The notes under the pieces were generated by a model that saw only the letters and a list, made by a program, of their open reading frames with translations, searched no databases and had not been told where the DNA came from. 64,000 nt of DNA, taken from assembly GCA_025061835.1 (NCBI GenBank), contig JANXAC010000001.1, forward strand, positions 202,684 to 266,683, read 5' to 3'. This stretch comes from Spirochaetota bacterium (GTDB lineage Bacteria; Spirochaetota; Brevinematia; DTOW01). How positions within the stretch are numbered: the stretch's first letter is position 1; each line of letters opens with the position of its first letter. Shown here in pieces: positions 51,965-62,600 of the stretch. The position numbers and the translations under genes were made by a program.

Positions 51965-52984
51965 ATGGTAGAGACTAAGGTTGTTGCTAAATGGTGGGAG
52001 AAAGGTGATGGCAAAGTGAGATGTTATCTTTGTCCTAGATACTGTGTCATTGGAGATGGGAAAACTGGTTTCTGCTTCATAAGGAAGAATGAAGGAGGTG
52101 TTCTTTACTCTATCGGCTATGCTAGACCTGCGGCAATCCATATAGACCCTATTGAGAAGAAGCCCCTATTTCACTTTTTACCATCAACCCCAATACTCTC
52201 TCTAGGAACTGCAGGATGTAATCTAGGCTGCTTGTTCTGTCAAAATTGGGACATATCCAAAGCGAGGATAGATCAAGTTAATAGTGTATATGTTCCTCCA
52301 GAAAATCTTGTAAATCTAGCGATACATTACAAATGTCCAAGCATAGCATTCACTTATAATGAGCCAACAATAATAGGAGAATATATAATAGATACTGCAA
52401 AAATAGCAAAGGAATATGGTATAAAGATAGTAATGGTTTCAAATGGATACATATCAAGAGAAGCCTTTTATGATGTTTATCAGTATGTTGACGCAGCGAA
52501 CATAGACCTAAAAGCCATAACGGAGACTTTTTACCAAAAGATAACTCTTTCGCACCTAGATCCAGTTAAAGAGACATTAATAAGGCTAAAGGAACTGGGA
52601 ACAGTATGGTTTGAAATAACAAACCTGATAATACCAACACTCAACGACAGCACAGAAGAAATAAAGAGATTGTCAGAGTGGGTTTTGGAAAACCTAGGTG
52701 ATAGTGTTCCATTACATTTTACGGCATTTCATCCAGACTATAAGTTGAGAAATTTGCCAAATACTCCGAAAGAGAAACTTATAGAAGCAAGGAACATAGC
52801 CTTGAGAATGGGAATTAAATATGTATACACAGGTAATGTGTGGTATAGTGAAGGTAGTACAACATACTGCCCAAATTGCAAAGAACCCCTTATAACCAGA
52901 TTGTGGCACGATGTGACGATGATGAGAGTGGAAGGGGGAAAGTGTCCGAATTGTGGAACTGTAATTAGTGGTGTTTGGAACTAG
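51965..52984 (+). CDS. amrS: AmmeMemoRadiSam-system radical SAM enzyme (AmrS-like)
   Basis: 339 aa. Radical SAM CxxxCxxC in SLGTAGCNLGCLFCQNWDIS near 80-99, preceded by a Cys pair RCYLCPRYCV and followed by SIAFTYNEPTIIGEYIIDTA, typical of PflA-like AmrS. A zinc-ribbon-like end has CPNC and CPNC (about 305-330). The two partners of the system, AmrA/AMMECR1 and AmrB/Memo, are not adjacent. Function of the system is not established. Strong GGAGG site. Confidence 0.88.
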   Translation: MVETKVVAKWWEKGDGKVRCYLCPRYCVIGDGKTGFCFIRKNEGGVLYSIGYARPAAIHIDPIEKKPLFHFLPSTPILSLGTAGCNLGCLFCQNWDISKARIDQVNSVYVPPENLVNLAIHYKCPSIAFTYNEPTIIGEYIIDTAKIAKEYGIKIVMVSNGYISREAFYDVYQYVDAANIDLKAITETFYQKITLSHLDPVKETLIRLKELGTVWFEITNLIIPTLNDSTEEIKRLSEWVLENLGDSVPLHFTAFHPDYKLRNLPNTPKEKLIEARNIALRMGIKYVYTGNVWYSEGSTTYCPNCKEPLITRLWHDVTMMRVEGGKCPNCGTVISGVWN

Positions 52985-53044
52985 TTTAATAGAAAATCAG
53001 AATCTATCAACAAAAAAGTTTATCAAAGTATGATGACGATATAT

Positions 53045-53050
53045 TATAAT
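53045..53050 (+). promoter_or_regulatory. TATAAT box 7 bases before the ATG at 53058
   Basis: TATAAT, then ATGTCTT, then ATG at 53058. No Shine-Dalgarno, so again a possibly leaderless transcript. Confidence 0.45.
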
Positions 53051-53057
53051 ATGTCTT

Positions 53058-53852
53058 ATGAAGAGACTTATCTTACTCGTTTTTCTGTTTATTGTAGCAT
53101 CAACTTCGTTTGGTTATGTTTATAATCTAGTTTCTTCAACGAATCTGGAAAACAACTTAATATTAATTCAATGGTATGGACCTACTAACCTTATAGGAGG
53201 TCTGTATTATAATGTATATTCTTCAACAAATGAACTTACGATACAAAATAATAGACCTGTTAACCTAACGGATTTTCAAATACTAGGTATTCTTAAGTAT
53301 TCAACCAATGATAGTAGATACTCAATAACAGACAGCTTACAACCGAACAAAAAGTATGTTATCATCCCAGTATTAAATGGTGAATACATTTATGAAAACA
53401 TAAGAGCAAATGTTATACCTCAAACTCAATTCCCCACAAATACAAACATCATAACAAATCTATATACCAACAAACTTCAAGTTAATACAAATACAAACAT
53501 AATGACGAATACTGTATTGACACAAACAAATTTGCAAACTAATGTATCTTTGGCAGAAATCTCTACAAACAATACTATGGAATATAAGGATAAGAGTTTA
53601 GGACTTAGTAAAATTATAAGGGAATATTTTCTGAAAAGAGATTATAGGGCCTCACTTGAGAAGTTGAGAGTGATAAGGGAGGAAGTAGAGACACAAGAAC
53701 AGAGAGATTTAATTGATGTCTATATCGCCAGAAGTTATTACGCTCTAAACAAGCGAAAGAAAGCGATCTATATACTTTTAAGAATAACTTCTGAAGAAGT
53801 AAGACCTCTAGCAGAGTTTTGGTTAGATAGATTCTCAAAATATTATAGATGA
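53058..53852 (+). CDS. Exported protein with Asn/Thr repeats and TPR-like tail
   Basis: 264 aa, not recognised. Signal peptide MKRLILLVFLFIVASTSFGY. Residues about 22-110 resemble a fibronectin III or similar beta sandwich (NLILIQWYGPTNLIGGLYYN; SLQPNKKYVIIPVLNGEYI). Then an Asn/Thr-rich linker with repeated TNTNI-x-TN units (NTNIITNLYTNKLQVNTNTN). The C-terminus (about 185-264) is helical and TPR-like (YRASLEKLRVIREEVETQEQ). Likely envelope-associated, mediating protein contacts. Confidence 0.65.
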   Translation: MKRLILLVFLFIVASTSFGYVYNLVSSTNLENNLILIQWYGPTNLIGGLYYNVYSSTNELTIQNNRPVNLTDFQILGILKYSTNDSRYSITDSLQPNKKYVIIPVLNGEYIYENIRANVIPQTQFPTNTNIITNLYTNKLQVNTNTNIMTNTVLTQTNLQTNVSLAEISTNNTMEYKDKSLGLSKIIREYFLKRDYRASLEKLRVIREEVETQEQRDLIDVYIARSYYALNKRKKAIYILLRITSEEVRPLAEFWLDRFSKYYR

Positions 53853-54014
53853 ATTTTTAACATCACATTTTGATGATTGACTATTTAATTTTGGGGAAGT
53901 TTAAAAATCTACTCATAATTTTCAGATAACATGAGACGACTGTTTTGATAGTCTGTTATACTGTCGGTATGGTATTTGAAAAAGCAAGTGTGAGATGTTA
54001 AATTTTTATAGGGT

Positions 54015-54968
54015 ATGAAACTAAAATATGTTTTTGGTCCTTTACCATCTAGAAGATTGGGCATGTCTTTAGGGATTGACCTAGTGCCTCATAAGATTTG
54101 TAATTATGATTGCGTGTTTTGTGAGATAGGCATTACGAAAAAAACTGTAGTGCAAAGGAAGGAGTATGTCAAGAAGGAAACTATACTTCAGGAACTTGAT
54201 ATGTTTTTTAGTTCTTTTGACGGTAGAGTTGATCACATAACTCTCACTGGTGCTGGTGAGACAACGCTAAACTCCAAATTGGGAGAGATAATATCTAGTA
54301 TAAAGAGTAGATATAAATATCCAGTTGCTGTTTTGACACACTCTGGGAATATTTATGAAGAAGATGTTAGAAGAGAATTATCTCTTGCGGATGTTGTGTG
54401 TCCATCGCTAGATGCGGTTAGTGAGGATGTATTTATCAAGGTTAACAGACCAGATAGATCAATAAGTGTAGATAAAGTTATAGAAGGACTTGTAAGGTTC
54501 AGGGAAGAGTATAGAGGTAAGATGCTACTTGAAGTTCTGTTAGTGAAAGGCATTAATGATGATGAAGTTGAATTACACAAGATAGGTCAGACTTGTAGTA
54601 TGATAAAACCCGATATGGTTCAGATAAACACTGTTGACAGACCTGGAGCTTATCCTTTCGCAAAATCCTTATCATCAGAGGAACTAAGGAGAGCCAAAGA
54701 GATCATATCAATTTACTATCCGAAAGTTGAATTCTTGAGTAGGCATTATTCTTCACCAGAGAGTGTTGTTAAAGATAATTCAAAACTTGAGGAAGATATA
54801 ATGAGTATCATGCAAAGAAGGCCACTGACAATACTTGACATTGTTATATCTGAAGGTATTGATTTCTTCAGAGCAAGAGAATTAGTTACAAAACTCATGA
54901 CAGAAAACAAAGTTGAAGAAATAGAACTGAATGGAAACAAGTTTTATAGACCTTTTTATGTGAAATAG
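54015..54968 (+). CDS. Radical SAM protein with C-terminal winged helix
   Basis: 317 aa. CxxxCxxC in LVPHKICNYDCVFCEIGITK near 27-46, after FGPLPSRRLGMSLGIDLVP, a signature of COG0731-type radical SAM proteins. ITLTGAGETTLNSKLGEI is the usual GGE-like motif. Residues about 235-317 form a small helix-turn-helix (RPLTILDIVISEGIDFFRAR, ELVTKL) that may bind nucleic acid. The substrate is unknown. TATAGGGT lies just before the ATG. Confidence 0.82.
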   Translation: MKLKYVFGPLPSRRLGMSLGIDLVPHKICNYDCVFCEIGITKKTVVQRKEYVKKETILQELDMFFSSFDGRVDHITLTGAGETTLNSKLGEIISSIKSRYKYPVAVLTHSGNIYEEDVRRELSLADVVCPSLDAVSEDVFIKVNRPDRSISVDKVIEGLVRFREEYRGKMLLEVLLVKGINDDEVELHKIGQTCSMIKPDMVQINTVDRPGAYPFAKSLSSEELRRAKEIISIYYPKVEFLSRHYSSPESVVKDNSKLEEDIMSIMQRRPLTILDIVISEGIDFFRARELVTKLMTENKVEEIELNGNKFYRPFYVK

Positions 54969-55222
54969 AATCTCTTGCTTTCGGTATAGAATAAGCTAAA
55001 GAGAGATAGCTATACTTATCCTTTATCTAGTAAGTCTAAAATTCACAAAAGCTGATCTTTTTGTTTTGTATAGTCTTTGAAAAAGTCTCAATAGTATGCA
55101 ACATAACCCCAATAGCTACTATTGATCTGTTATTTGAATTTATAATCAAACTTCCGAAAAATGTAGTATAGGTCAAGAAAAAGTAGGTTTTGATCCTTTA
55201 TCATATAACTACAAATAAACTT

Positions 55223-57487
55223 ATGAGAAAGTATATAGTTTCAATTGGAGGAGGAATACTCCAGGAGAGGATAATAAGGGAGATAAATGAACTAGGATTT
55301 GAGTCAATTGTTTTTGACAAAGACCCAGACTGTATAGGCTCAAGGATAGCAAATCTTTTCTTTCCTATTAGTACAAGAGACTATGAAGCGATAATAGAGA
55401 AACTTAAATCAGAGAACCTCCTAGACAAGACAATCTGTGCGATAACTGTTGGGACTGATATGTCTTACACAGTAGCGAAAATCAACGAAATTGTAGCACC
55501 TTATCTTGTCTCAACAGATACAGCACTTAAAACTACTGATAAATCACTTATGCGACAAACACTCAAGGACAGCAGTATAAAAGTTCCAGAATTTTATCTA
55601 TGCTCCAATATTAACGAAGTTAAGGAAGCATTTTCTATCCTATCTTCAAAAAAGAAAGAAGTTGTGATAAAACCAGTTGACAACATGGGGGCTAGGGGTG
55701 TTAGGAAAGTCTTAAGTTTAGATGAACTAGAAGAAGCGTTTACTGAAGCAATCTCCTACTCAATTAAAAGTAGAGTTTTGGTAGAAGAGTTTATTGAAGG
55801 AGATGAGTTAAGTGTTGATGCTTTAGTCTATAAAGGTGAGGTTATGATAACAGGTATCGCGGACAGGATAATAGAATATCCTCCATATTTCGTTGAAACT
55901 GGTCATATAATGCCAACAAACCTACCGAAAGAAGTTGTTGATTTAGCATTATTTGAATTCAAAAAGGCTATAAAAGCAGTTGGTATCGGGAACGGTTGTG
56001 CTAAAGGAGACATAAAGATTTCCAAAGATGGTAATGCATATATAGGTGAGATTGCTTCAAGGCTATCTGGTGGGTTTATGTCAACTCACACGTTTCCTTA
56101 TTCCACTGGTATAAATCTGATGAAGAATGCTTTACTCATCCATCTAGGCAAAGAACCTGAGATTGGTAATTATGAATACAAGTATGTAGCAGTTGAGAGA
56201 GCAATAATACCATACAAGGGGATTGTAACAAAGATACTAGGTGTTGATGAAGCACTACAACTTGAAGGTGTCAAGGATGTTATAATCAAGGTTAAAGAAG
56301 GAGATATAATAAGAGAACCTAAAAGCAACCTTGACAAAGCAGGTAATGTAATAGCAGTCGGGAGAAACAGAGAAGAAGCAATAAGGAATGTGAATAATGC
56401 TATTAGAAGGATAAAAATCTCAACAGAAGTATCTAGCGAGATTAGGGTAATAAGTGAAGAGGATGTGCTTAAGATTGCTAAAGAGAGGTTTAACGGTAGT
56501 TGTTACGTTTGTAGGGAATGTAATGGTGAGGCTTGTAGAGGCAGGATGCCAGGTATAGGAGGAGTTGGGACAGGTCAAACATTCGTTGAGAATGTAAAAG
56601 CACTTAAGAGGTACAAAATCCTACCAAGATACATATACACTAACTCTTTTGAGATTGACACATCGGTTGACTTTCTTGGGATTAGATTGAGTTTGCCCAT
56701 TGTTGTCTCACCTGTGACTGGGACTAAAACTAATCTCGGTGGTGTGGTTGATGAACTTGACTACCTAAGATGGGTTATTAAGGGTGCTATGTATTCTGGA
56801 ACTATCGCTATGGTTGGTGATAGTGCTACCCCTGACAAATACAAAGTAGGTATAAGAGCAATGCTTGAGAACTTTGGAAACGGAATAGGTATCTACAAAC
56901 CAAGAAAAGATAATAACGAAATAATAAAAAGAATAAGGGAAGCAGAAAACGCTGGAGCAATAGCGGTCGGAATGGACATAGATGGAATATCAATTATTAC
57001 AATGAAATTAAAGAATCAAGAAGTTTCCCCAAAAGGTCTAGATGAACTTAAGTATATCATCTCTTCAACCAAACTACCTTTTGTTGTAAAAGGTGTTATG
57101 ACTCCAGAAGATGCTATCCTTGCATACGAGGCAGGTGCTAGAGTTATAATGGTGTCAAACCACGGTGGTAGAGTAAATGACTCATTACCTTCTACCATAG
57201 ATGTTTTACCTAGTATTGTTGAAGTTTTGAAAGATAAAGATGTCATTATAGGGATTGATGGTGGATTTAGAAGTGGTGCCGATGTTGTTAAGGCTTTGTG
57301 TATCGGTGCTCACTTTGTCGGGATTGGGAGACCTATCACAATCTACGCGTTTGGAGGAGGGGTCGATGGTGTCAAAAATTATTTTGACAAGATAAAAAAT
57401 GAGATGAAAGAAACTATGAAAATCTTGGGCGTTAGGTCAATAAAAGAACTCAAACCTGGGCTCATTTTTAGATCATCTGTTGTATAG
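55223..57487 (+). CDS. ATP-grasp ligase fused to FMN-dependent 2-hydroxyacid dehydrogenase
   Basis: 754 aa from ATG 55223. Residues 1-400: ATP-grasp enzyme (YIVSIGGGILQERIIREINE; VVIKPVDNMGARGVRKVLSL; LVEEFIEGDELSVDALVYKG; IGEIASRLSGGFMSTHTFPY). At 427-440 a Cys cluster, CYVCRECNGEACRG. About 450-754: FMN alpha-hydroxyacid oxidase barrel with PIVVSPVTGTKTNLGGVVDE, FVVKGVMTPEDAILAYEAGA, catalytic SNHGGRVNDSLPSTIDVLP and DGGFRSGADVVKALCIGAHF. Stand-alone forms of the second half exist in anaerobes; fusion to an ATP-grasp domain is unusual to me. It suggests a substrate that is ligated then oxidised. No ribosome site; an in-frame ATG at 55190 is less likely. Confidence 0.85.
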   Translation: MRKYIVSIGGGILQERIIREINELGFESIVFDKDPDCIGSRIANLFFPISTRDYEAIIEKLKSENLLDKTICAITVGTDMSYTVAKINEIVAPYLVSTDTALKTTDKSLMRQTLKDSSIKVPEFYLCSNINEVKEAFSILSSKKKEVVIKPVDNMGARGVRKVLSLDELEEAFTEAISYSIKSRVLVEEFIEGDELSVDALVYKGEVMITGIADRIIEYPPYFVETGHIMPTNLPKEVVDLALFEFKKAIKAVGIGNGCAKGDIKISKDGNAYIGEIASRLSGGFMSTHTFPYSTGINLMKNALLIHLGKEPEIGNYEYKYVAVERAIIPYKGIVTKILGVDEALQLEGVKDVIIKVKEGDIIREPKSNLDKAGNVIAVGRNREEAIRNVNNAIRRIKISTEVSSEIRVISEEDVLKIAKERFNGSCYVCRECNGEACRGRMPGIGGVGTGQTFVENVKALKRYKILPRYIYTNSFEIDTSVDFLGIRLSLPIVVSPVTGTKTNLGGVVDELDYLRWVIKGAMYSGTIAMVGDSATPDKYKVGIRAMLENFGNGIGIYKPRKDNNEIIKRIREAENAGAIAVGMDIDGISIITMKLKNQEVSPKGLDELKYIISSTKLPFVVKGVMTPEDAILAYEAGARVIMVSNHGGRVNDSLPSTIDVLPSIVEVLKDKDVIIGIDGGFRSGADVVKALCIGAHFVGIGRPITIYAFGGGVDGVKNYFDKIKNEMKETMKILGVRSIKELKPGLIFRSSVV

Positions 57488-57549
57488 CAAAAGTTCAAAA
57501 AGCATCTTTCTTGATATGATCTTTCAAGTAGTTATATTATTTATGTAGT

Positions 57550-59592
57550 ATGAACAATACCTTTAAGATAAGGATCAGTCTAGGTAGAAAAATATTTCTA
57601 TCAGTGCTAGTTGTAATAATTCTGATGGTTTCTATACTTTACACATCAACCACTCGCTCAATCACGGAAGGACTAGAGAGCGAAATGAAGGTGAGAGGCA
57701 CATCAATATCAAAGAATGTATCTTCTTCATTATCTACTATTCTATCTTCAATAATAGCTGAAAGGATCGCAAGAAACCCTAACCTAGAAAAAGAAATCTT
57801 CTCATCAAAAGAGATAATGTCCTCCATATTTTCAGAACTCCAGATAAAAGAAGAATACATAAACCTTATAGAAACATTTGCAGAGATACCTAAAACTGAA
57901 GATATAATGTGGGCTACTGCTGTTGATATTGATAACAATGTCCTTGCTCACTCAAGTCCAGATATAGGCTTTATGTCTAAATTCAACTTACCTAAAGGAA
58001 CATACAACAATAGAGACATTCTGATTATATACAACATACTACTTACTAATCTTGTTGTTAGCAAGAAGAACTTCTTTGAGAGAACAATATCAAGGCTTTT
58101 TGGAGGAGAGATAAAATTCAAAGTTTCAACAGATAAACTGATTAGCATGGCTTCTGAAAAACTTTCCATAGATAGTAATTATGCGTCTAAACTTATTAAC
58201 ACTGCGATAAGAAATTTAGATAGCAATCTCAAGAACAGTTATGAAAAACTATCTGTTCTCTACTGGCAGATAAAGTCAGTTCAGAGAAAATATGATCAAG
58301 GAAAGTTTGGAGATGAATTTAGAAACGCACTTTCAGAATTGGTAGAAATTTTTGAATATGAGTATGTGACTTATGAAATAGCAGACAAATACTTTAGTAA
58401 GTTTAAAAGCTTCATAAATAACCGAAAGAGCTCAATTACAAAGGATGATTACAATTATATAATTTCTCTAATTGACCAGTTTTTTAGTAGTAGTTTTGGT
58501 ATAACTGGTTTTCTACAGTATTACTATGAAAGTTATGGTGGCAGAAGTGAAAGAAGACTACTTTTCTCCTATCCTGTTCTCATAAAAGGCGACATTGACA
58601 AATATGTTGCGAACCTCTACATAGGTATGTCAACAGAAAGTATTGACAAAACTATTCAAACTGTTGAAAGACAAGTTCAGATTGGTGTCTTGATTGCTAT
58701 AATAATTGCTATACTGCTTGTAGTCTTTCTATCTAGCAGAATATCCAAAGGTGCTAGAATAATAACAAACGCTATGCAGAAACTTTCAGAAGGAGACCTA
58801 ACGGTTAGAGCACTGGTTAAGTCTAGAGATGAAATAGGGTTTATAGCATCAAACTTCAATAGTATGGTAGAGCAGATCGAAGAGAAGGAGAAGATGAGAG
58901 ATATAATGAACAAGGTTGTTTCTGAAGAGATTGCGAAGGAACTTATGAAGAAAGGTATAGAGCTAGGTGGTGAGATGAGGTTCGTAAGCATGTTATTTTC
59001 AGATATAAGAGGTTTTACATCAATGAGTGAGAAAATGGATCCAAGAGACCTTATATCCATACTCAACGAATATATGACCGAAATGGTTGAGATTGTGAAG
59101 AGGTATAAAGGAGTTGTTGATAAATTCGTAGGTGATGAGATAATGGTAGTTTATGGAGCACCTGTATCATTCGGAGAACAAAATGATGCTTTACTATCCG
59201 TTGTAACTGCTTATGAGATGATAAAAAGGATGGATACTCTTCACGAGCGATGGAAAGAGGAAGGTAAGCCTTTACTAATGCCTGGTATAGGTATAAATTC
59301 GGGAAATGTCGTTGCAGGGAATATGGGGTCAAAAGACAGGTTAAGTTACACTGTAATAGGTGATGCTGTAAACACTGCTGCTAGGCTATGTGGAGCAGCA
59401 CCCGGAAAGACCTGTATCGTAAGTGAGAACACTTACTCTCTAGTAAAAGACTTCTTTGAGTTTGAAGAGCAGGAACCTATAAAAGTTAAAGGGAAAAGCG
59501 AACCATTGAGAATATACAAAGTAGTATCCATTAACCAGTTTGGATACCAAAAAGTTGAAGAGATTCTCTCCAATACACATCACTCTACATAA
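57550..59592 (+). CDS. HAMP-linked class III adenylate/guanylate cyclase
   Basis: 680 aa. First span about 14-36, large periplasmic sensor (about 40-370, helical, possibly dCache/CHASE-like), second span about 377-397 (IGVLIAIIIAILLVVFLSSR), HAMP (RISKGARIITNAMQKLSEGD), then the cyclase domain: VSMLFSDIRGFTSMSEKMDP, VVDKFVGDEIMVVYGAP with the Lys retained, GIGINSGNVVAGNMGSKDRL and SYTVIGDAVNTAARLCG. All metal and transition-state residues present, so likely active. Unlike the 38.6-kb cyclase it keeps the adenine-contacting Lys. Confidence 0.92.
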   Translation: MNNTFKIRISLGRKIFLSVLVVIILMVSILYTSTTRSITEGLESEMKVRGTSISKNVSSSLSTILSSIIAERIARNPNLEKEIFSSKEIMSSIFSELQIKEEYINLIETFAEIPKTEDIMWATAVDIDNNVLAHSSPDIGFMSKFNLPKGTYNNRDILIIYNILLTNLVVSKKNFFERTISRLFGGEIKFKVSTDKLISMASEKLSIDSNYASKLINTAIRNLDSNLKNSYEKLSVLYWQIKSVQRKYDQGKFGDEFRNALSELVEIFEYEYVTYEIADKYFSKFKSFINNRKSSITKDDYNYIISLIDQFFSSSFGITGFLQYYYESYGGRSERRLLFSYPVLIKGDIDKYVANLYIGMSTESIDKTIQTVERQVQIGVLIAIIIAILLVVFLSSRISKGARIITNAMQKLSEGDLTVRALVKSRDEIGFIASNFNSMVEQIEEKEKMRDIMNKVVSEEIAKELMKKGIELGGEMRFVSMLFSDIRGFTSMSEKMDPRDLISILNEYMTEMVEIVKRYKGVVDKFVGDEIMVVYGAPVSFGEQNDALLSVVTAYEMIKRMDTLHERWKEEGKPLLMPGIGINSGNVVAGNMGSKDRLSYTVIGDAVNTAARLCGAAPGKTCIVSENTYSLVKDFFEFEEQEPIKVKGKSEPLRIYKVVSINQFGYQKVEEILSNTHHST

Positions 59593-59694
59593 AATAACTT
59601 AAAAGACTGCGAAAGGCATTTAATTCAAAAGTTGAAAAATGAAATTGTTTTAGTATCTTATTTAAAATACTATCTCAACTGTAGAGGTTACTTT

Positions 59695-62600
59695 ATGGAT
59701 ATAGATTGGAGGAAATACTTTGAGAATTTTCATGATGAATGCGGCGTAGGGTTTGTTGCAAATATAGATGGTAGAAGAGATCATCAAACCGTTATTGATG
59801 GTATCAGTGCCGTTGCTAATTTAACTCACAGAGGCGCCTTGAGTGCTGATGCAAAAACTGGTGATGGATGCGGTGTTTTAACTAGAATACCATACAAGTT
59901 TTTTAAGAGAGTTGTATCTCCTTCGCTAGATGAAGGTAAGTTCGCAGTAGCGGTTATTTTCTTACCAACCGACAAGAGTAAAAAAGAAAAATCTCTCCAG
60001 ATAATAAATGAAGTTTTGTCAATAAGAGGTTTCAAGGTAATTGCTTGGAGAGATGTCCCTATAAGAAAAGAATTTCTAGGAGAGTCTGCTCTCAAAAGTT
60101 TGCCTGACATCAAACAGCTATTTATTGAAGTTCCAGATAATTCAAAAGAAACAGAAAGAAGATTGTATATCACAAGAAAACATATAGAATACCTTTTCTA
60201 TCAAAACGCTCTTGACAACGAGTGTTATATTGCATCATTCTCATCAAGAACTATTGTCTATAAAGGTTTGTTAATTGCACCACAGTTGGCAAAATTTTTT
60301 GCTGACTTGAATGAGGAAGATTTTGAGTCGGACTTTGTGATATTCCATCAAAGGTATAGCACAAATACTCTTCCAAGTTGGTTTATCGCTCAACCATTCA
60401 GAATGCTTGCCCACAACGGAGAGATAAACACACTTCAAGGCAACTACTACTGGATGAAAGCGAAAGAATCAAACTTTTCAAAGGATATATGGGGTGAAGA
60501 TACCAAATATTTATCACCAGTTATATGGCCTTATGGTAGCGACTCATCGCAACTTGACAATGTCCTTGAACTACTTTATATGTCAGGTAGAGATTTAATA
60601 CACTCAATAATGATGCTTATTCCAGAAGCATACAAGTCAAACCCATTTTCAAGTAATGATGTTAAGGCTTTCTTTGAGTATAACCTAACAATCTCTGAAC
60701 CTTGGGATGGTCCTGCTGCCTTGGTTTTAACTGACAGTGAGTTTATTGTGTCTATACTGGATAGAAATGGTCTTAGACCTGCAAGATATGTCATCACTGA
60801 AGATAATAGGATTGTGATGGGGTCTGAAGTTGGAATGATAGAAATTGATGATAGAAAAGTTGTAGAGAAAGGTAAACTAGGTCCAGGTGAAATAATAGCA
60901 ATTGATCTTAAGAATAGTAAGGTTTTAAAAGACCTTGAGATAAAAGAAACTTATTCAAAGATGTATCCGTACTCAGACTGGGTCAAGAATATAGTAGAGA
61001 TCAAGATTCCAGATATCCCAGGTCAAACATACCACACTACCTACATAGAGGAAGAACTAATAAGACAACAAAGATCATTTGGATATGATGCTGGTGAAAA
61101 TGAGAAACAACTTGCAGAGATGATATCAACAGGGAAAGAACCAATAGGTTCAATGGGAGATGACACACCGATTCCAGTCCTTTCATTCAAACCTAGAAAT
61201 CTCTTTGATTACTTCAGGCAAAGATTTGCACAGGTTACTAATCCTCCTATAGACCCATATAGAGAGAAAATCGTAATGTCTCTTGATACTTACATCGGTT
61301 CATTTGGAGATATTCTTAAGGATAGCCCTGATAATACTAAATTACTAAAATTTTCATCACCTGTCATAACAAACGCAGAGATGAGTTACCTTAAGGAATT
61401 AAACAACGAAAATTTTAGATCTATTGTTATAAGCACTCTATACGATTCAAGAAGCGGTAAAAAGCTCAAAGATGCTCTTGAGGAAGTTATAACCAAAGGT
61501 GTAGAAGCGGTAAAAAATGGATACAATATAGTTATTTTAAGCGATAGAGGAGTAGATGGCAATAATACTTATGTTCCAATACTTCTTGCTAGTGCTGGAT
61601 TACATCACAGACTCATAAGAGAAAATCTTAGGTCAAAATGCTCAATAATAGTAGAGTCTGGAGAACCTAGAACAGACCACCATTTTGCAGTCCTGATAGG
61701 ATATGGTGTTTCACTCATAAACCCATATCTTGCCTATGATACTGTAGTTGATATAGCCAGAACTGCAGCGGTTGAAAAGGTATCTGAGTATCCGGCCGAA
61801 TTTACAACTACTCTTTCAAATTACAGAAAGGCTATTGAGGCAGGACTTTACAAGATAATGTCAAAGATGGGCATATCCGATATCACTAGTTATAGAGGAG
61901 CTCAAATATTTGAAGCACTAGGTATATCAAGCGAAGTTATCAATGAATACTTCAGGGGGACAATAACCAAGATAGAAGGTGTAGGACTTGATGAGATAGA
62001 GAAAGATTATCTTGAATTTTACAAGAAAGGTTATGGAGATAATTTTGTTCCGATGTTAGACGATTACGGGTTCTACAAATATAGAAAGGATGGGGAATTT
62101 CACGAGCATAATCCTGATATGCTTAGAGCGATACAGAAAGCAACAAGACAAGGTGATGCAGAAGCTTACAAAGAGTTTTCAAAGATTATCAATACAAGAC
62201 AACCTTCTTCCTTGAGAGACCTGCTTGAGATAAAGAGTGATAGAGAACCTATACCTATTGAAGAAGTAGAGTCTGAATATGAGATAGTGAAGAGGTTCAC
62301 TACTCAAGCAATGTCCTTTGGTGCCTTGGGCAAGGAAGCTCATGAGACGATTGCTATTGCTATGAATAGATTAGGCGCTAAAAGCAATAGTGGAGAAGGA
62401 GGAGAACTTGAAGAAAGACTATTTAGTGAGTCAAACAGCAAGATAAAACAAGTTGCATCAGGTAGGTTCGGTGTAAGTCCTAGTTATCTCATCTCTGCTG
62501 AGGAGATGGAGATTAAGATTGCGCAGGGAGCAAAGCCTGGTGAAGGAGGACAATTGCCGGGAAAGAAAGTAAGTGGAGATATAGCACGAGCAAGACATAC

